Positions 21,878-30,034 of a DNA stretch of 30,247 nucleotides are shown piece after piece. Position numbers and translations under genes: made by a program. The DNA comes from an uncultured Collinsella sp. (GTDB taxonomy: Bacteria > Actinomycetota > Coriobacteriia > Coriobacteriales > Coriobacteriaceae). Position 1 is the first letter of the stretch, and each line of letters begins with the position of its first letter. Where the stretch lies: contig URYU01000005.1 of the NCBI GenBank assembly GCA_900552155.1, positions 1-30,247 of the forward strand, in the 5' to 3' direction. Under the pieces are notes generated by a model. That model made no database searches. It saw nothing but the letters and a program-made list of their open reading frames with translations, and had not been told where the DNA came from.

Positions 21878-23479
21878 ATGGATCAAAGCAAGCCTTCGTT
21901 CTTTATCACGACGCCCATCTACTACGTCAACGCCGATCCGCACCTGGGCACGGCTTATTCCACCATCATCGCCGACGTTCAGGCTCGCTATCGCCGTTCC
22001 GCCGGCTATAACGTCAAGTTCCTGACCGGCATGGACGAGCACGGCGAGAAGGTCGCCGAGGCCGCGGCCAAGCACAACATGACGCCGCAGGAGTGGACCG
22101 ATAGCCAGGCTCCGCACTTCAAGGAGCTTTGGAGCAAGCTCGAGATTTCCAATGATGACTTCATCCGCACCACCGAGCCGCGCCAGCACCATGCCGTGCA
22201 GTACCTGTGGGAGCGCATGAAGGAGTCCGGCTACCTGTATAAGGGCAGCTACGACGGCTGGTATTGCGTGCCTGACGAGACCTACTTTACCGATACGCAG
22301 GTCCAGAAGGGCGACGAGGAGTACGGCAGCGTCGGCCAGCACCTGTGCCCCGACTGCCACCGTCCGCTTGAGCGCGTGCAGGAGGAGTCCTACTTCTTTA
22401 AGCTTTCCGCCTTCCAGGACAAGCTGCTTAAGCTCTATGACGAGCATCCCGACTTTGTCGAGCCTGCGTTCCGCATGAACGAGGTTCGCAGCTTTGTCGA
22501 GGGCGGCCTCAACGACCTTTCCGTGAGCCGTACGAGCTTTGACTGGGGCATTCAGGTCCCGTTTGACGAGGGTCACGTGACCTACGTGTGGTTCGATGCT
22601 CTGCTCAACTATATGACGGCCGTTGGCTACGGTGTCGACACCGACGACGCGCGTGCCGAGCTGGCCTATCGCTGGCCCGCGCAGTTCCACATCGTGGGTA
22701 AGGACATCATCCGCTTCCACTGCGTCATTTGGCCCGCCATGCTCATGGCCATCGGCGAGGCCCTGCCCGAGCACGTCTTTGCCCACGGCTTCCTGACCGT
22801 GCGCAATGCCGAGACCGGCAAGGCCGAGAAGATGTCCAAGAGCCGCGGCAACGCCATCGCTCCGCAGGACGTTATCGACATGCTGGGCGTCGAGGGCTAT
22901 CGCTACTACTTTATGACCGACGTCGTCCCCGGCACCGACGGTGCCATCAGCTTCGACCGCATGGAGCAGGTCTACAACGCCGACCTGGCCAACAGCTGGG
23001 GCAACCTCATTTCGCGTTCGCTCAACATGAGCGGCAAGTATTTTGACGGTTGCGCGCCCGCCAAGCCCGCATCGTTCGACGCGTTTGACAACCCGCTGGC
23101 AAAGATCGCCGATGGCCTGGTCGACCGCTACATGGCCAAGATGGACGTGCTCGATTACGGCGGAGCCAAGGATGAGGTCATGGAGCTCATCCACGCCGCC
23201 AACCACTACATCGAGGACTCCGAGCCTTGGGCACTTGCCAAGGACGAGGCCAAGGCTGACGAGCTGGCGTTTGTGATCTACAACCTGCTCGAGGCCATCC
23301 GCATTGCCGCTCACCTGCTGATGCCGCTCATGCCCCAGACTTCTGCCGAGGCTCTGCGCCGCCTGTCCTGCGAGGACGAGGCCGCGAGCGACGACCTCAA
23401 GGGCATTTGCGCTTGGGGCCTGCTTGCTGGTGGTCAGCCCGTCGAGAAGGGCGATCCGCTGTTCCCGCGTCTGGCGTAG
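21878..23479 (+). CDS. metG: methionine--tRNA ligase
   Basis: MetRS (533 aa) charges tRNA-Met and initiator tRNA. Class I signatures: TPIYYVNADPHLGTAYS (12-28, HIGH variant HLGT) and KMSKS (318-322). The connective domain has a single zinc-type knuckle CPDC (near 147-150) and ERVQEESYFFKLS; the first half of a two-knuckle site is degenerate (YCVPDE). An anticodon-binding helical domain ends the protein; the C-terminal tRNA-binding (EMAP-like) extension of longer MetRS is absent. The SD TGGAGGAC lies just before ATG 21878. Codon use is that of a highly expressed gene, and a strong terminator follows. Confidence 0.97.
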   Translation: MDQSKPSFFITTPIYYVNADPHLGTAYSTIIADVQARYRRSAGYNVKFLTGMDEHGEKVAEAAAKHNMTPQEWTDSQAPHFKELWSKLEISNDDFIRTTEPRQHHAVQYLWERMKESGYLYKGSYDGWYCVPDETYFTDTQVQKGDEEYGSVGQHLCPDCHRPLERVQEESYFFKLSAFQDKLLKLYDEHPDFVEPAFRMNEVRSFVEGGLNDLSVSRTSFDWGIQVPFDEGHVTYVWFDALLNYMTAVGYGVDTDDARAELAYRWPAQFHIVGKDIIRFHCVIWPAMLMAIGEALPEHVFAHGFLTVRNAETGKAEKMSKSRGNAIAPQDVIDMLGVEGYRYYFMTDVVPGTDGAISFDRMEQVYNADLANSWGNLISRSLNMSGKYFDGCAPAKPASFDAFDNPLAKIADGLVDRYMAKMDVLDYGGAKDEVMELIHAANHYIEDSEPWALAKDEAKADELAFVIYNLLEAIRIAAHLLMPLMPQTSAEALRRLSCEDEAASDDLKGICAWGLLAGGQPVEKGDPLFPRLA

Positions 23480-23521
23480 AGACCGCGCGAGCGCCATATC
23501 GGCAATTTGTTGTTTAGCTGT

Positions 23522-23557
23522 AAGGGCATGGCCGCCACGGTCCATGCCCTTTTGTTT
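23522..23557 (+). terminator. rho-independent terminator of metG
   Basis: AAGGGCATGG (23522-23531), 10-base loop, CCATGCCCTT (23542-23551), then a TTTGTTT tail. Confidence 0.88.
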
Positions 23558-23589
23558 CAAGACGCCGCCATCATGCTAAGGAGGCAACC

Positions 23590-24450
23590 ATGACAACTTC
23601 GCCTTTGGCAAACCCCACGGCCACCAGGGAGCTGCTAGAGGAGTTTGGCCTTGCGACTAAGCATCGCCTGGGCCAGAACTTTCTAATCGACAATCATGTG
23701 ATCGAGCGTATCTGCGAGCTTGCCGAGCTTGCAGGTGACGAGTGCGTACTCGAGGTGGGTCCGGGTTGCGGTACGTTGACACTTGCGTTGCTGCAGGAGG
23801 CGGCGTGCGTTACGTCGATCGAGGCCGATCCCGAGCTTGAGCCGGTGCTTGACGCCCACGCCGCCGACTATGCCAACTTCCGCTTTATCATGGGTGACGC
23901 GCTCAAGGTGACGCCGGGGCAGATTGAGCAGGCTGCAGGCGGTGAGCCAACGGTATTTGTTGCGAACCTGCCCTATAACGTGGCGGCGACGATCATCCTG
24001 CAGTTCTTCCAGACGATGCCCGCGCTCAAGCGCGCCGTCGTCATGGTTCAAAAGGAGGTTGCCGATCGCATTGCCGCAACGCCGGGCAACAAGACCTATG
24101 GCGGCTATACGGCAAAGCTCGGCCTGTATGCGCAGGTGACGGGTCGTTTTGAGGTGCCGCCGCGTTGCTTTATGCCGGCGCCGCACGTGGACTCGGCCGT
24201 CGTGCGTATCGACCGTGTTGACGGCGTGGTGCCCGAAGGGCTCGATCGCGACTTTGTGGCTCGCGTGATTGATGCTGCATTTGCCCAGCGTCGCAAGACC
24301 ATCCGCAATTCCATGAGCGCCAACGGCTTTGCCAAGGACGTGCTCGATGCCGCCTTTGAGGCTTGCGGTATCGCACCCACCACGCGCGCCGAGACGCTTG
24401 ATGTTGCCGACTTTGTCCGTCTGGTCCAGGAGCTAATCCATGATGCCTAA
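23590..24450 (+). CDS. rsmA: 16S rRNA (adenine-1518/1519-N6)-dimethyltransferase
   Basis: RsmA/KsgA (286 aa) dimethylates two adjacent adenines in helix 45 of 16S rRNA. The SAM-binding fold shows KHRLGQNFLIDNHVIERI (22-39), VLEVGPGCGTLTLAL (motif I), SIEADPELEPVL, IMGDALKV, and the catalytic VANLPYNVAATII (NLPY). The C-terminal domain has RRKTIRNSM. All key residues are intact. The SD AAGGAGG lies six bases before ATG 23590. Its last 11 bases overlap the TatD-family gene, so the two are coupled. Confidence 0.97.
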   Translation: MTTSPLANPTATRELLEEFGLATKHRLGQNFLIDNHVIERICELAELAGDECVLEVGPGCGTLTLALLQEAACVTSIEADPELEPVLDAHAADYANFRFIMGDALKVTPGQIEQAAGGEPTVFVANLPYNVAATIILQFFQTMPALKRAVVMVQKEVADRIAATPGNKTYGGYTAKLGLYAQVTGRFEVPPRCFMPAPHVDSAVVRIDRVDGVVPEGLDRDFVARVIDAAFAQRRKTIRNSMSANGFAKDVLDAAFEACGIAPTTRAETLDVADFVRLVQELIHDA

Positions 24451-25357
24451 TGCCGAACGTGTGACGTTTACCAAGAAAAAGAAGACGGTTGCTTGTCCCG
24501 TGCCCTTGGCACCGCTTGCCGACACGCATGCGCATCTACTTTCGTTCTGGGGCAAGGATGTGCCTGAGACGCTCGTGCGTGCCAAGGCGGCGGGCGTCGA
24601 CCTGTTGGTGACGATGCTCGACCCCATCGCTGACAAACGCAGCGTGACGGACTATAGCGACTGGCTCGTGCGCGAAATTCTGCCGATGCAGGATATCCCG
24701 CAGATCAAGTATCTTGCCGGCGTGCATCCGTATGGCGCACCGGACTATACCGACGACGTTCACGCACAGGTCGTTGCCGCGCTCGATGATTCCTTATGCG
24801 CCGGTATTGGCGAAATCGGCCTGGACTACCACATGGACTATGACGACGATATCGCGCCGGCACCCCATAACGTGCAGATTGACTGCATGGCGCGTCAGCT
24901 CGAGCTTGCCGTGTGCCGTAACGTGCCGGTGGAGCTGCATCTGCGCCACGAGGACACGGACCATGAGCGCACCTCGCACGTTGATGCGTACAACGTGCTT
25001 CGTGAGGTGGGCGTGCCCCAGGCCGGTTGTGTGCTGCACTGCTTTGGCGAGGACCGCGCCACGATGGAGCGCTTTGTGGAGCTGGGCTGCTATATCGCCT
25101 ATGGTGGTGCGGCCACCTTTAAGCGCAACGACGACGTGCGCGAGGCATTTGCGGCAACCCCACTCGATCGAATTTTGTTCGAGACGGATTGCCCGTATAT
25201 GGCTCCGGAGCCCATCCGCGGTCTTGAATGCGAGCCCGCAATGATCTCCATTACGGCAAACGCGCTGGTTAACGACCGTGTCGATCGTACCGGCGAGGAT
25301 GCTGAGGCAATCGCGCAAGCCGCTTGGGAAAATGCCTGCAAACTTTTTCAAAAATAG
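24440..25357 (+). CDS. TatD family hydrolase (metal-dependent DNase)
   Basis: A 305-aa TIM-barrel metal hydrolase of the TatD family. Metal-ligand blocks: ADTHAHL (H-x-H), GVHPYG, AGIGEIGLDYH (Glu), VELHLRHED, VLHCFGED and LFETDCPYMAPEP (Asp). Relatives are 3'-5' DNases linked to DNA repair or quality control of nucleic acids. A basic N-terminal extension of about 30 residues (FTKKKKTVACPV) precedes the barrel. ATG 24440 has SD AGGAGC (24428-24433) inside rsmA; ATG 24443 is an alternative. The tatD-rsmA pairing is common in bacteria. I give no symbol because several TatD paralogues exist. Confidence 0.93.
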   Translation: MMPNAERVTFTKKKKTVACPVPLAPLADTHAHLLSFWGKDVPETLVRAKAAGVDLLVTMLDPIADKRSVTDYSDWLVREILPMQDIPQIKYLAGVHPYGAPDYTDDVHAQVVAALDDSLCAGIGEIGLDYHMDYDDDIAPAPHNVQIDCMARQLELAVCRNVPVELHLRHEDTDHERTSHVDAYNVLREVGVPQAGCVLHCFGEDRATMERFVELGCYIAYGGAATFKRNDDVREAFAATPLDRILFETDCPYMAPEPIRGLECEPAMISITANALVNDRVDRTGEDAEAIAQAAWENACKLFQK

Positions 25358-25360
25358 TTC

Positions 25361-25389
25361 TTGCGTTCGCGGTGGCGCTCCGTTATTCT
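25361..25389 (+). promoter_or_regulatory. tRNA-Leu promoter
   Basis: TTGCGT (25361-25366), 17 bases, TATTCT (25384-25389), 12 bases before the mature tRNA. Confidence 0.75.
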
Positions 25390-25400
25390 AATTCCTGCAC

Positions 25401-25487
25401 GCGGGCGTGGCGGAATTGGCAGACGCGTACGGTTCAGGTCCGTATGGGGGCAACCCCATGAAGGTTCAAGTCCTTTCGCCCGCACCA
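25401..25487 (+). tRNA. tRNA-Leu (CAG)
   Basis: Acceptor GCGGGCG/CGCCCGC, anticodon stem TACGG/CCGTA around TTCAGGT (anticodon CAG), a long variable arm TGGGGGCAACCCCA as in class II tRNAs, T arm with GGTTCAAGTCC, and an encoded ACCA end. Confidence 0.97.
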
Positions 25488-25498
25488 TTAAATGAAAG

Positions 25499-25523
25499 AG
25501 CTCCCAGCAATGGGAGCTTTTTT
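25499..25523 (+). terminator. terminator after tRNA-Leu
   Basis: AGCTCCCA (25499-25506), loop GCAA, TGGGAGCT (25511-25518), then TTTTT. Confidence 0.92.
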
Positions 25524-25576
25524 GTTATGGGCCGTTTTTGGCAGATTTGACCTATCGATTTCGCGCGGTAGATGCC

Positions 25577-25801
25577 CCCGTGGTCAAAAAGTGGCAAATA
25601 TGAGTACTGGCACGAAAATAGAGACATTTCACGAAGCCATTTTTGCTCATTTTGCGCAACAGATGTACGCTAATTTGACCCAATCTTGAGACAAGACGAA
25701 GTAAATTCGATAGACCTCGGGTTCAAAGAGGCGATTTTGACCCAAATACGCTGTTACTAAACTGGTAACAGTACTCATATTTGGCCTTTTTTGACCACGG
25801 G
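25577..25801. mobile_element. MITE-like element with 33-bp terminal inverted repeats
   Basis: The ends 25577-25609 and 25769-25801 are inverted repeats matching at 30 of 33 positions (outer end CCCGTGGTCAAAAA, inner end AAATATGAGTACTG). The 159-base interior is A+T-rich and noncoding, with TTTGACCCAA twice as a direct repeat and a CTGTTAC/GTAACAG stem (25751-25771) next to the right end. No target-site duplication is obvious. Size, ends and lack of coding fit a non-autonomous transposable element; a structured RNA is the alternative. Confidence 0.6.
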
Positions 25802-25837
25802 TCCTCTTGTTGGTGTCACACAGCTGCTTCGTGCGGG

Positions 25838-25843
25838 TATCCT
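25838..25843 (+). promoter_or_regulatory. predicted -10 (TATCCT) of the SPFH gene
   Basis: TGCGGGTATCCT precedes the ATG at 25876 by 33 bases. It is similar in context to other -10 candidates in the window (GGGTATACT at 19786). No clear -35. Confidence 0.4.
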
Positions 25844-25875
25844 AGTCCCAACGCGTGCCTAACAGAGGAGAAACC

Positions 25876-26814
25876 ATGCTGTTGTCCGGTATCATCGCTA
25901 CCCTTACGAGCCTTCTACTTCCCATCATCCTTTTGTTGCTATTGCTCCCCAACGCCTGCTATGTCGTTGAACAGCAGCATGCTGTGATCATCGAGCGCCT
26001 GGGCAAGTTCAATCGCATCGTCAACGCGGGCTTCCACATGAAGGTACCCGTGATCGACCGCAAGGCCGCCACGGTGAGTCTGCGCACCATGAAAAACGGC
26101 TTCGGCATCGACGTTAAGACCCAGGACAACGTGACCATCGGTCTTGAGGTCTCTGCCCAGTACCACGTGAGCTATGACATGGGCGCCGGCCCGGCAGATT
26201 CGGGTATCTACAAGAGCTACTACATGCTGCAGGAGCCCGTCGACCAAATGCGTGACTTCATCACCGATGCCCTGCGCTCTTCCATCCCCGTCTACACGCT
26301 CGATGAGGTCTTTGCCAAAAAAGACGATATCGCCAAGGACGTCAACGCCACCGTGTCCGAGCAGATGGCCGCCTACGGCTTCACCCTCGTGTCGACACTT
26401 ATCACCAAGATCGCGCTGCCGACCGAGGTCGAGAACTCCATGAACGACATCAACGCCGCTCAGCGAAAGCGGGCCGCTGCGCAGGAGCTCGCCGAGGCCG
26501 ATCGCATCAAGCGCGTTACCGAGGCGACCGCCGAGGCTGAGGCGATGGAAAAGGCGGGCGAGGGCATCGCCAACCAGCGCAAGGCCATCGCGCTGGGCAT
26601 CAAGGACTCGCTCGAGATTATCCAGGAGACGGGCGTCGGCAACGATGAGGCCAACCAGCTGTTCATGTTTACGCAGTGGTCCGAGATGATGACGGAGTTC
26701 GCTCGCACGGGCAAAACCTCGACGGTCGTGCTGCCGAGCGATTTCTCACAGTCGGCCTCGATGTTCGAGCAGATGCTGACCGCCGGCAAAGTTCAAAACG
26801 ATTCGAAGGAGTAG
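25876..26814 (+). CDS. SPFH/band 7 domain membrane protein (stomatin-like)
   Basis: A 312-aa protein with one N-terminal membrane segment (LTSLLLPIILLLLLLPNACYVV, about 8-29), then a band 7 domain: VVEQQHAVIIERLGKFNRIVNAGFH, DVKTQDNVTIGLEVSAQYHV, and a long charged coiled coil (KRAAAQELAEADRIKRVTEATAEAEAMEKAGEGIANQRK, about residues 198-236). Such proteins form membrane-associated rings or scaffolds that organise membrane microdomains and proteases. No NfeD partner is next to it, so its client is unknown. ATG 25876 has SD GAGGAG (25865-25870); the earlier ATG at 25855 would include that SD. It is followed six bases later by rlmH. Confidence 0.92.
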   Translation: MLLSGIIATLTSLLLPIILLLLLLPNACYVVEQQHAVIIERLGKFNRIVNAGFHMKVPVIDRKAATVSLRTMKNGFGIDVKTQDNVTIGLEVSAQYHVSYDMGAGPADSGIYKSYYMLQEPVDQMRDFITDALRSSIPVYTLDEVFAKKDDIAKDVNATVSEQMAAYGFTLVSTLITKIALPTEVENSMNDINAAQRKRAAAQELAEADRIKRVTEATAEAEAMEKAGEGIANQRKAIALGIKDSLEIIQETGVGNDEANQLFMFTQWSEMMTEFARTGKTSTVVLPSDFSQSASMFEQMLTAGKVQNDSKE

Positions 26815-26820
26815 ACGCGC

Positions 26821-27291
26821 GTGAAATACACCGTCGTTTGCGTCGGTAAGCTCAAGGAGCGCTTTTGGAAGGACGCGTGCGCTGAGTACACCAAGCGCCT
26901 AGGTGCCTATGCAAAGGTGGATATCCGCGAGGTGGCCGATATCGATCCGGCCAAGGCGGGCGGTGTGGATGTCGCGCGCAACAAAGAAGGCGCGGCGATT
27001 CTTGCTGCCCTGCCACTGCGGGCACATGTGATTCTGCTGGCTATCGAGGGCAAGGAGCGTTCGAGCGAGGAGCTCTCGACCCGTCTCGATGACCTCATGC
27101 TGCGAGGCAACAGCGACATCGCTTTTGTAATTGGCGGATCGGATGGCGTGAGCGATGCCGTGCGCGCCCGCGCCGACGAGATGCTCAGCTTTGGGCGCAT
27201 TACCTTGCCGCACAACCTGGCGCGCGTGGTGCTGCTGGAGCAGATTTACCGCGCCTGCAAGATTAGCCGTGGCGAGCCGTATCACAAGTAG
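26821..27291 (+). CDS. rlmH: 23S rRNA (pseudouridine-1915-N3)-methyltransferase
   Basis: RlmH (156 aa) is a SPOUT-fold enzyme that N3-methylates pseudouridine 1915 in helix 69 of 23S rRNA, using SAM on assembled ribosomes. Seen: the N-terminal VVCVGKLKERFWKDACAEY, ILLAIEGKERSSEELS, the knot FVIGGSDGVSDAVRARAD, and the C-terminal LPHNLARVVLLEQIYRACKISRGEPYHK, nearly invariant in the family. Length is standard (about 155-159). It starts with GTG 26821 behind GAAGGAG (26806-26812, inside the SPFH gene), so it is probably co-transcribed with it. Confidence 0.97.
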   Translation: MKYTVVCVGKLKERFWKDACAEYTKRLGAYAKVDIREVADIDPAKAGGVDVARNKEGAAILAALPLRAHVILLAIEGKERSSEELSTRLDDLMLRGNSDIAFVIGGSDGVSDAVRARADEMLSFGRITLPHNLARVVLLEQIYRACKISRGEPYHK

Positions 27292-27364
27292 GTCGGCAAT
27301 ACGAAACAATGGCGTGGGACAATGACTTTCGTTTTGAGGAACGCATCTGAGAGGACTGTGTGAT

Positions 27365-28135
27365 ATGAAGATCGGATTTGTCGGTTTTGGCAATATGGCG
27401 AGCGCTATGGCCGATGGCTGGATTGCCGCCGGCGTGGCCGCGGGCGACATGTGCGCCTGCGCAGGCCGCTACGATGCTCTGGTTGAGCGTTGCGAGGAGC
27501 GGGGCATGGCTGCCTGCCACGATGCGACGGAGGTTGTTGCCGCGTCCGATATCGTGGTTGCGGCGGGCAAGCCGTACATGATTGAGAGGGTCTTCGCTCC
27601 ACTCAAGGATGCGCTTGCCGGCAAGGCCGTCCTTTCGGTCGCCTGGACCTGGGATAGCGCCAAGTGGGAACAGGTCCTGCCAGGTGTCGCTCATATCTCG
27701 ACGGTGCCCAACACGCCGGTTTCGGTGGGCGAGGGCGTTATCGCCTGCGAGAAGGCTTCCACGCTTAGCGATGAGCAGCGTGCCACGGTGCTCGATCTGC
27801 TCGGAAAGCTTGGCACGGTGGTCGAGCTCGATTCGAGCCTGCTGTTTGTGGGCGGTACCGTGGGCGGTTGCGCCCCGGCGTTTGTCGCCATGGCGATCGA
27901 GGCTCTGGGCGATGCGGCCGTCAAACACGGTATTCCGCGCGCCGATGCCTATCGCATTGTGAGCCAAATGGTGCTGGGTACGGCAAAGTTGCAGCTTGCA
28001 ACTGGTCAGCATCCCGCAGCGATGAAGGATGCCGTGTGCTCGCCCGGCGGTGCTACAATCAAGGGCGTCGTCGCGCTCGAGGACGCCGGCATGCGCAGCG
28101 CCCTAGTCAAGGCCATCGACGCTACTCTCCAGTAA
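27365..28135 (+). CDS. proC: pyrroline-5-carboxylate reductase
   Basis: ProC (256 aa) reduces 1-pyrroline-5-carboxylate to L-proline with NAD(P)H. The N-terminal Rossmann motif IGFVGFGNMASAMADGW (3-19) binds the cofactor; VVAAGKPYMIERVF, HISTVPNTPVSVGEGV and the C-terminal dimerisation region with SPGGATIKGVVALEDAGMRSALVKAI are family blocks. Length is slightly below the usual 265-280. The SD GAGAGGAC (27350-27357) precedes ATG 27365. The 73-base gap after rlmH contains ACGAAA/TTTCGT inverted arms but no clear terminator, so its transcription may be independent or read-through. Confidence 0.95.
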   Translation: MKIGFVGFGNMASAMADGWIAAGVAAGDMCACAGRYDALVERCEERGMAACHDATEVVAASDIVVAAGKPYMIERVFAPLKDALAGKAVLSVAWTWDSAKWEQVLPGVAHISTVPNTPVSVGEGVIACEKASTLSDEQRATVLDLLGKLGTVVELDSSLLFVGGTVGGCAPAFVAMAIEALGDAAVKHGIPRADAYRIVSQMVLGTAKLQLATGQHPAAMKDAVCSPGGATIKGVVALEDAGMRSALVKAIDATLQ

Positions 28136-28150
28136 AACCTTCCATTTAGG

Positions 28151-28279
28151 GACAGGTTTATTTTGGCAGGTTTTTCCTGCGGTTTTATCTCTATAGCAAA
28201 AAGCGCCCCGCAACTGGCTCAATTCCAGTTGCGGGGCGCTTGCGTTTGCCCAGATAAAACCGACCAAAATAAGCCTGTC
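28151..28279. repeat. nested palindromic element, 129 bp
   Basis: Three tiers of inverted arms: 28151-28166 with 28264-28279 (15 of 16), CGGTTTTATCT (28180-28190) with AGATAAAACCG (28252-28262, perfect), and AAGCGCCCCGCAACTGG (28201-28217) with its perfect complement (28225-28241). A side hairpin GCAGG-TTTTT-CCTGC lies at 28166-28180. No T-run follows the central stem, so it is not a standard terminator, though it probably stops transcription between proC and the convergent small gene. Confidence 0.65.
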
Positions 28280-28292
28280 TCTTTTTGGCAGG

Positions 28293-28466
28293 TTAGTCCC
28301 AGAAGCTGTCTTCCTCATCCTCGGACTTGGGACCGCGGTCGACATACATCTTATGGGTGCGCTTCTCCATTACAAAGGCAAGAATCGCAAACAGCAGGAT
28401 GCCGCCGGCGAAAAGAATGGCAAAACCGGTGCGGGTGCCAAACAAAAAGGAAAAAACTGCGTCCAT
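28293..28466 (-). CDS. small single-span membrane protein (57 aa)
   Basis: A 57-aa frame on the - strand starts at ATG 28466-28464 behind an AAGAAGG SD (about 28473-28479) and ends at TAA 28295-28293. It encodes MDAVFSFLFGTRTGFAILFAG at its start, one hydrophobic helix of about 20 residues (14-33), a basic patch (MEKRTHKMYVDRGPK) just after it, and an acidic tail SEDEEDSFWD. The positive-after-helix pattern suggests the C-terminus stays in the cytoplasm. I do not recognise the family. It sits divergent from serS and convergent with proC. It is short but has a good SD, natural composition and its own plausible promoter. Confidence 0.7.
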   Translation of the reverse strand: MDAVFSFLFGTRTGFAILFAGGILLFAILAFVMEKRTHKMYVDRGPKSEDEEDSFWD

Positions 28467-28490
28467 TGGGTGCCTTCTTGCGTAGTTGAG

Positions 28491-28537
28491 TTGGGTCGTA
28501 AACGCTCATAAGTATATACTTGCCCATACATGTACAA
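28491..28537. promoter_or_regulatory. overlapping divergent promoters with a symmetric -10
   Basis: For serS: TTGGGT (28491-28496), 18 bases, TATACT (28515-28520). For the small - strand gene: TTGTAC (28537-28532) with 15 bases to TATACT (28516-28511). Both -10 elements lie in the perfect palindrome AAGTATATACTT (28510-28521). Confidence 0.5.
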
Positions 28538-28577
28538 GGTTGCAACCTAAATGGAATGTATATCGCCGGAGGATCTA

Positions 28578-29861
28578 ATGCTTGATATCAAGTTTGTTCG
28601 CGAGAACCCCGATGCCATCGATACCGCCATGGCAAATCGCCAGACGTCTTGGGATCGCGAGAAGTTCTTTGAGCTCGACGACGAGCGCCGTGCCGTCATC
28701 ACCGAGGTCGAGGAGCTCCAGGCCACGCGTAACGCCGAGTCCAAGAAGATTGGCGCCCTGATGAAGGAGGGCAAGAAGGACGAGGCCGAGGCCGCCAAGG
28801 AGGCCGTGCGCTCCGTCAACGAGAAGATCGACGGTCTGGCCGAGCGCCGTATCGCTCTCGAGCAGGAGCAGTACGACTTCATGTCTCACCTACCCAACAT
28901 TCCGTGCGAGGCTACCCCGTACGGTAAGGACGAGGACGAGAACATCGAGCGTCGCCGCTGGGGCACCCCGCGCGAGTTCGACTTCGACTTTAAGCCGCAC
29001 TGGGATCTGGGCACCGATCTGGACATCCTCGACTTCGAGCGTGGCAACAAGCTCTCCGGCAGCCGCTTCACCGTTCTCGGTGGCGCCGGTGCCCGCCTGG
29101 AGCGCGCTCTGATTAACTTCTTCCTGGACACGCATACGAGCCGTGGCTTCAAGGAGTGGTGGCCGCCCATCGTCGTCAAGCGTCAGACCATGTTCGGTAC
29201 GGGCCAGCTGCCCAAGTTCGAGGACGACGCCTATCACGTCTCGGGCGATAACTTCCTGATCCCCACCGCCGAGGTCGTGCTTACCAACCTGCACGCCGGC
29301 GAGGTCCTCGACGCCGACACCCTGCCGCGCCGCTACACTGCCTTCACCCCCTGCTTCCGTGAGGAGGCTGGCTCCGCCGGTCGCGACACCCGCGGCATCA
29401 TTCGCCAGCACGAGTTCGACAAAGTTGAGATGGTCAAGTTTGCCAAGCCGGAGGAGTCCGACGAGGAGCTCGAGAGCATGACCGCCGAGGCCGAGTACCT
29501 GCTGCAGCAGCTGGGCCTGCCGTATCGCGTGATTAGCCTGTGCACCGGCGACCTGGGCTTCTCTGCCCGTCAGACCTACGACGTCGAGGTTTGGCTGCCG
29601 AGCTACAACGCCTACAAGGAGATCAGCTCCTGCTCCAATTGCGGCGACTTCCAGGCCCGTCGTGCCAACATCAAGTATCGCGACCCCGAGAACTTCAAGG
29701 GTTCGCGCTACCTGCACACCCTTAACGGTTCCGGCCTGCCGGCTGGTCGTACCATGGCTGCTATTCTGGAGAACTACCAGAACGCCGACGGCACCATCAC
29801 GATTCCCGAGGTTTTGCGTCCCTACATGGGCGGCCTCGAGAAGATCGAGCCGGTCGCGTAA
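28578..29861 (+). CDS. serS: serine--tRNA ligase
   Basis: SerRS (427 aa), class II, charges tRNA-Ser (and tRNA-Sec where present). The N-terminal domain (1-110) is the long antiparallel coiled coil that grips the tRNA variable arm. The catalytic domain has [13 protein letters not shown] (motif 1 region), [21 protein letters not shown] (motif 2, from residue 260), [15 protein letters not shown] and [19 protein letters not shown] (motif 3 region). All conserved blocks are intact and the length is normal. ATG 28578 is set by GGAGG (28568-28572); an earlier ATG at 28551 would include this SD. Codon use indicates high expression. Confidence 0.98.
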   Translation: MLDIKFVRENPDAIDTAMANRQTSWDREKFFELDDERRAVITEVEELQATRNAESKKIGALMKEGKKDEAEAAKEAVRSVNEKIDGLAERRIALEQEQYDFMSHLPNIPCEATPYGKDEDENIERRRWGTPREFDFDFKPHWDLGTDLDILDFERGNKLSGSRFTVLGGAGARLERALINFFLDTHTSRGFKEWWPPIVVKRQTMFGTGQLPKFEDDAYHVSGDNFLIPTAEVVLTNLHAGEVLDADTLPRRYTAFTPCFREEAGSAGRDTRGIIRQHEFDKVEMVKFAKPEESDEELESMTAEAEYLLQQLGLPYRVISLCTGDLGFSARQTYDVEVWLPSYNAYKEISSCSNCGDFQARRANIKYRDPENFKGSRYLHTLNGSGLPAGRTMAAILENYQNADGTITIPEVLRPYMGGLEKIEPVA

Positions 29862-29884
29862 CTTGCCTGCATAGGGGATATGCA

Positions 29885-29913
29885 AGGGCGCTCCTTCGGG
29901 GGCGCCCTATTTC
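29885..29913 (+). terminator. terminator of serS
   Basis: AGGGCGCTCC (29885-29894), TTCG tetraloop, GGGGCGCCCT (29899-29908, one G.U), then a short ATTTC tail. The stem is strong; the U-run is weak. Confidence 0.7.
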
Positions 29914-29971
29914 GTGCGCAGGTCCATACCATGCCGTGCGGACAGCTCAATAGAAAACACACGAACAACTG

Positions 29972-30001
29972 TTCTGTATACAGTCATCTACCTGCTATGC
30001 T
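29972..30001 (+). promoter_or_regulatory. predicted promoter with palindromic site
   Basis: TTCTGT (29972-29977), 18 bases, TATGCT (29996-30001) with an extended TGC. The palindrome CTGTATACAG (29974-29983) overlaps the -35 and could be a repressor site. Confidence 0.45.
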
Positions 30002-30034
30002 TTTGCTAATTAAGAGTGAGAGAAAGGTGACGCG

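Noticed and set aside
21386..23560. A 724-codon - strand frame opposite metG
   Set aside because: Antisense shadow caused by codon bias; no SD and no recognisable domain.
28201..28241. Simple rho-independent terminator at the 17-bp stem after proC
   Set aside because: No T-run follows the stem on either strand; it is better described as the core of a larger nested palindrome.
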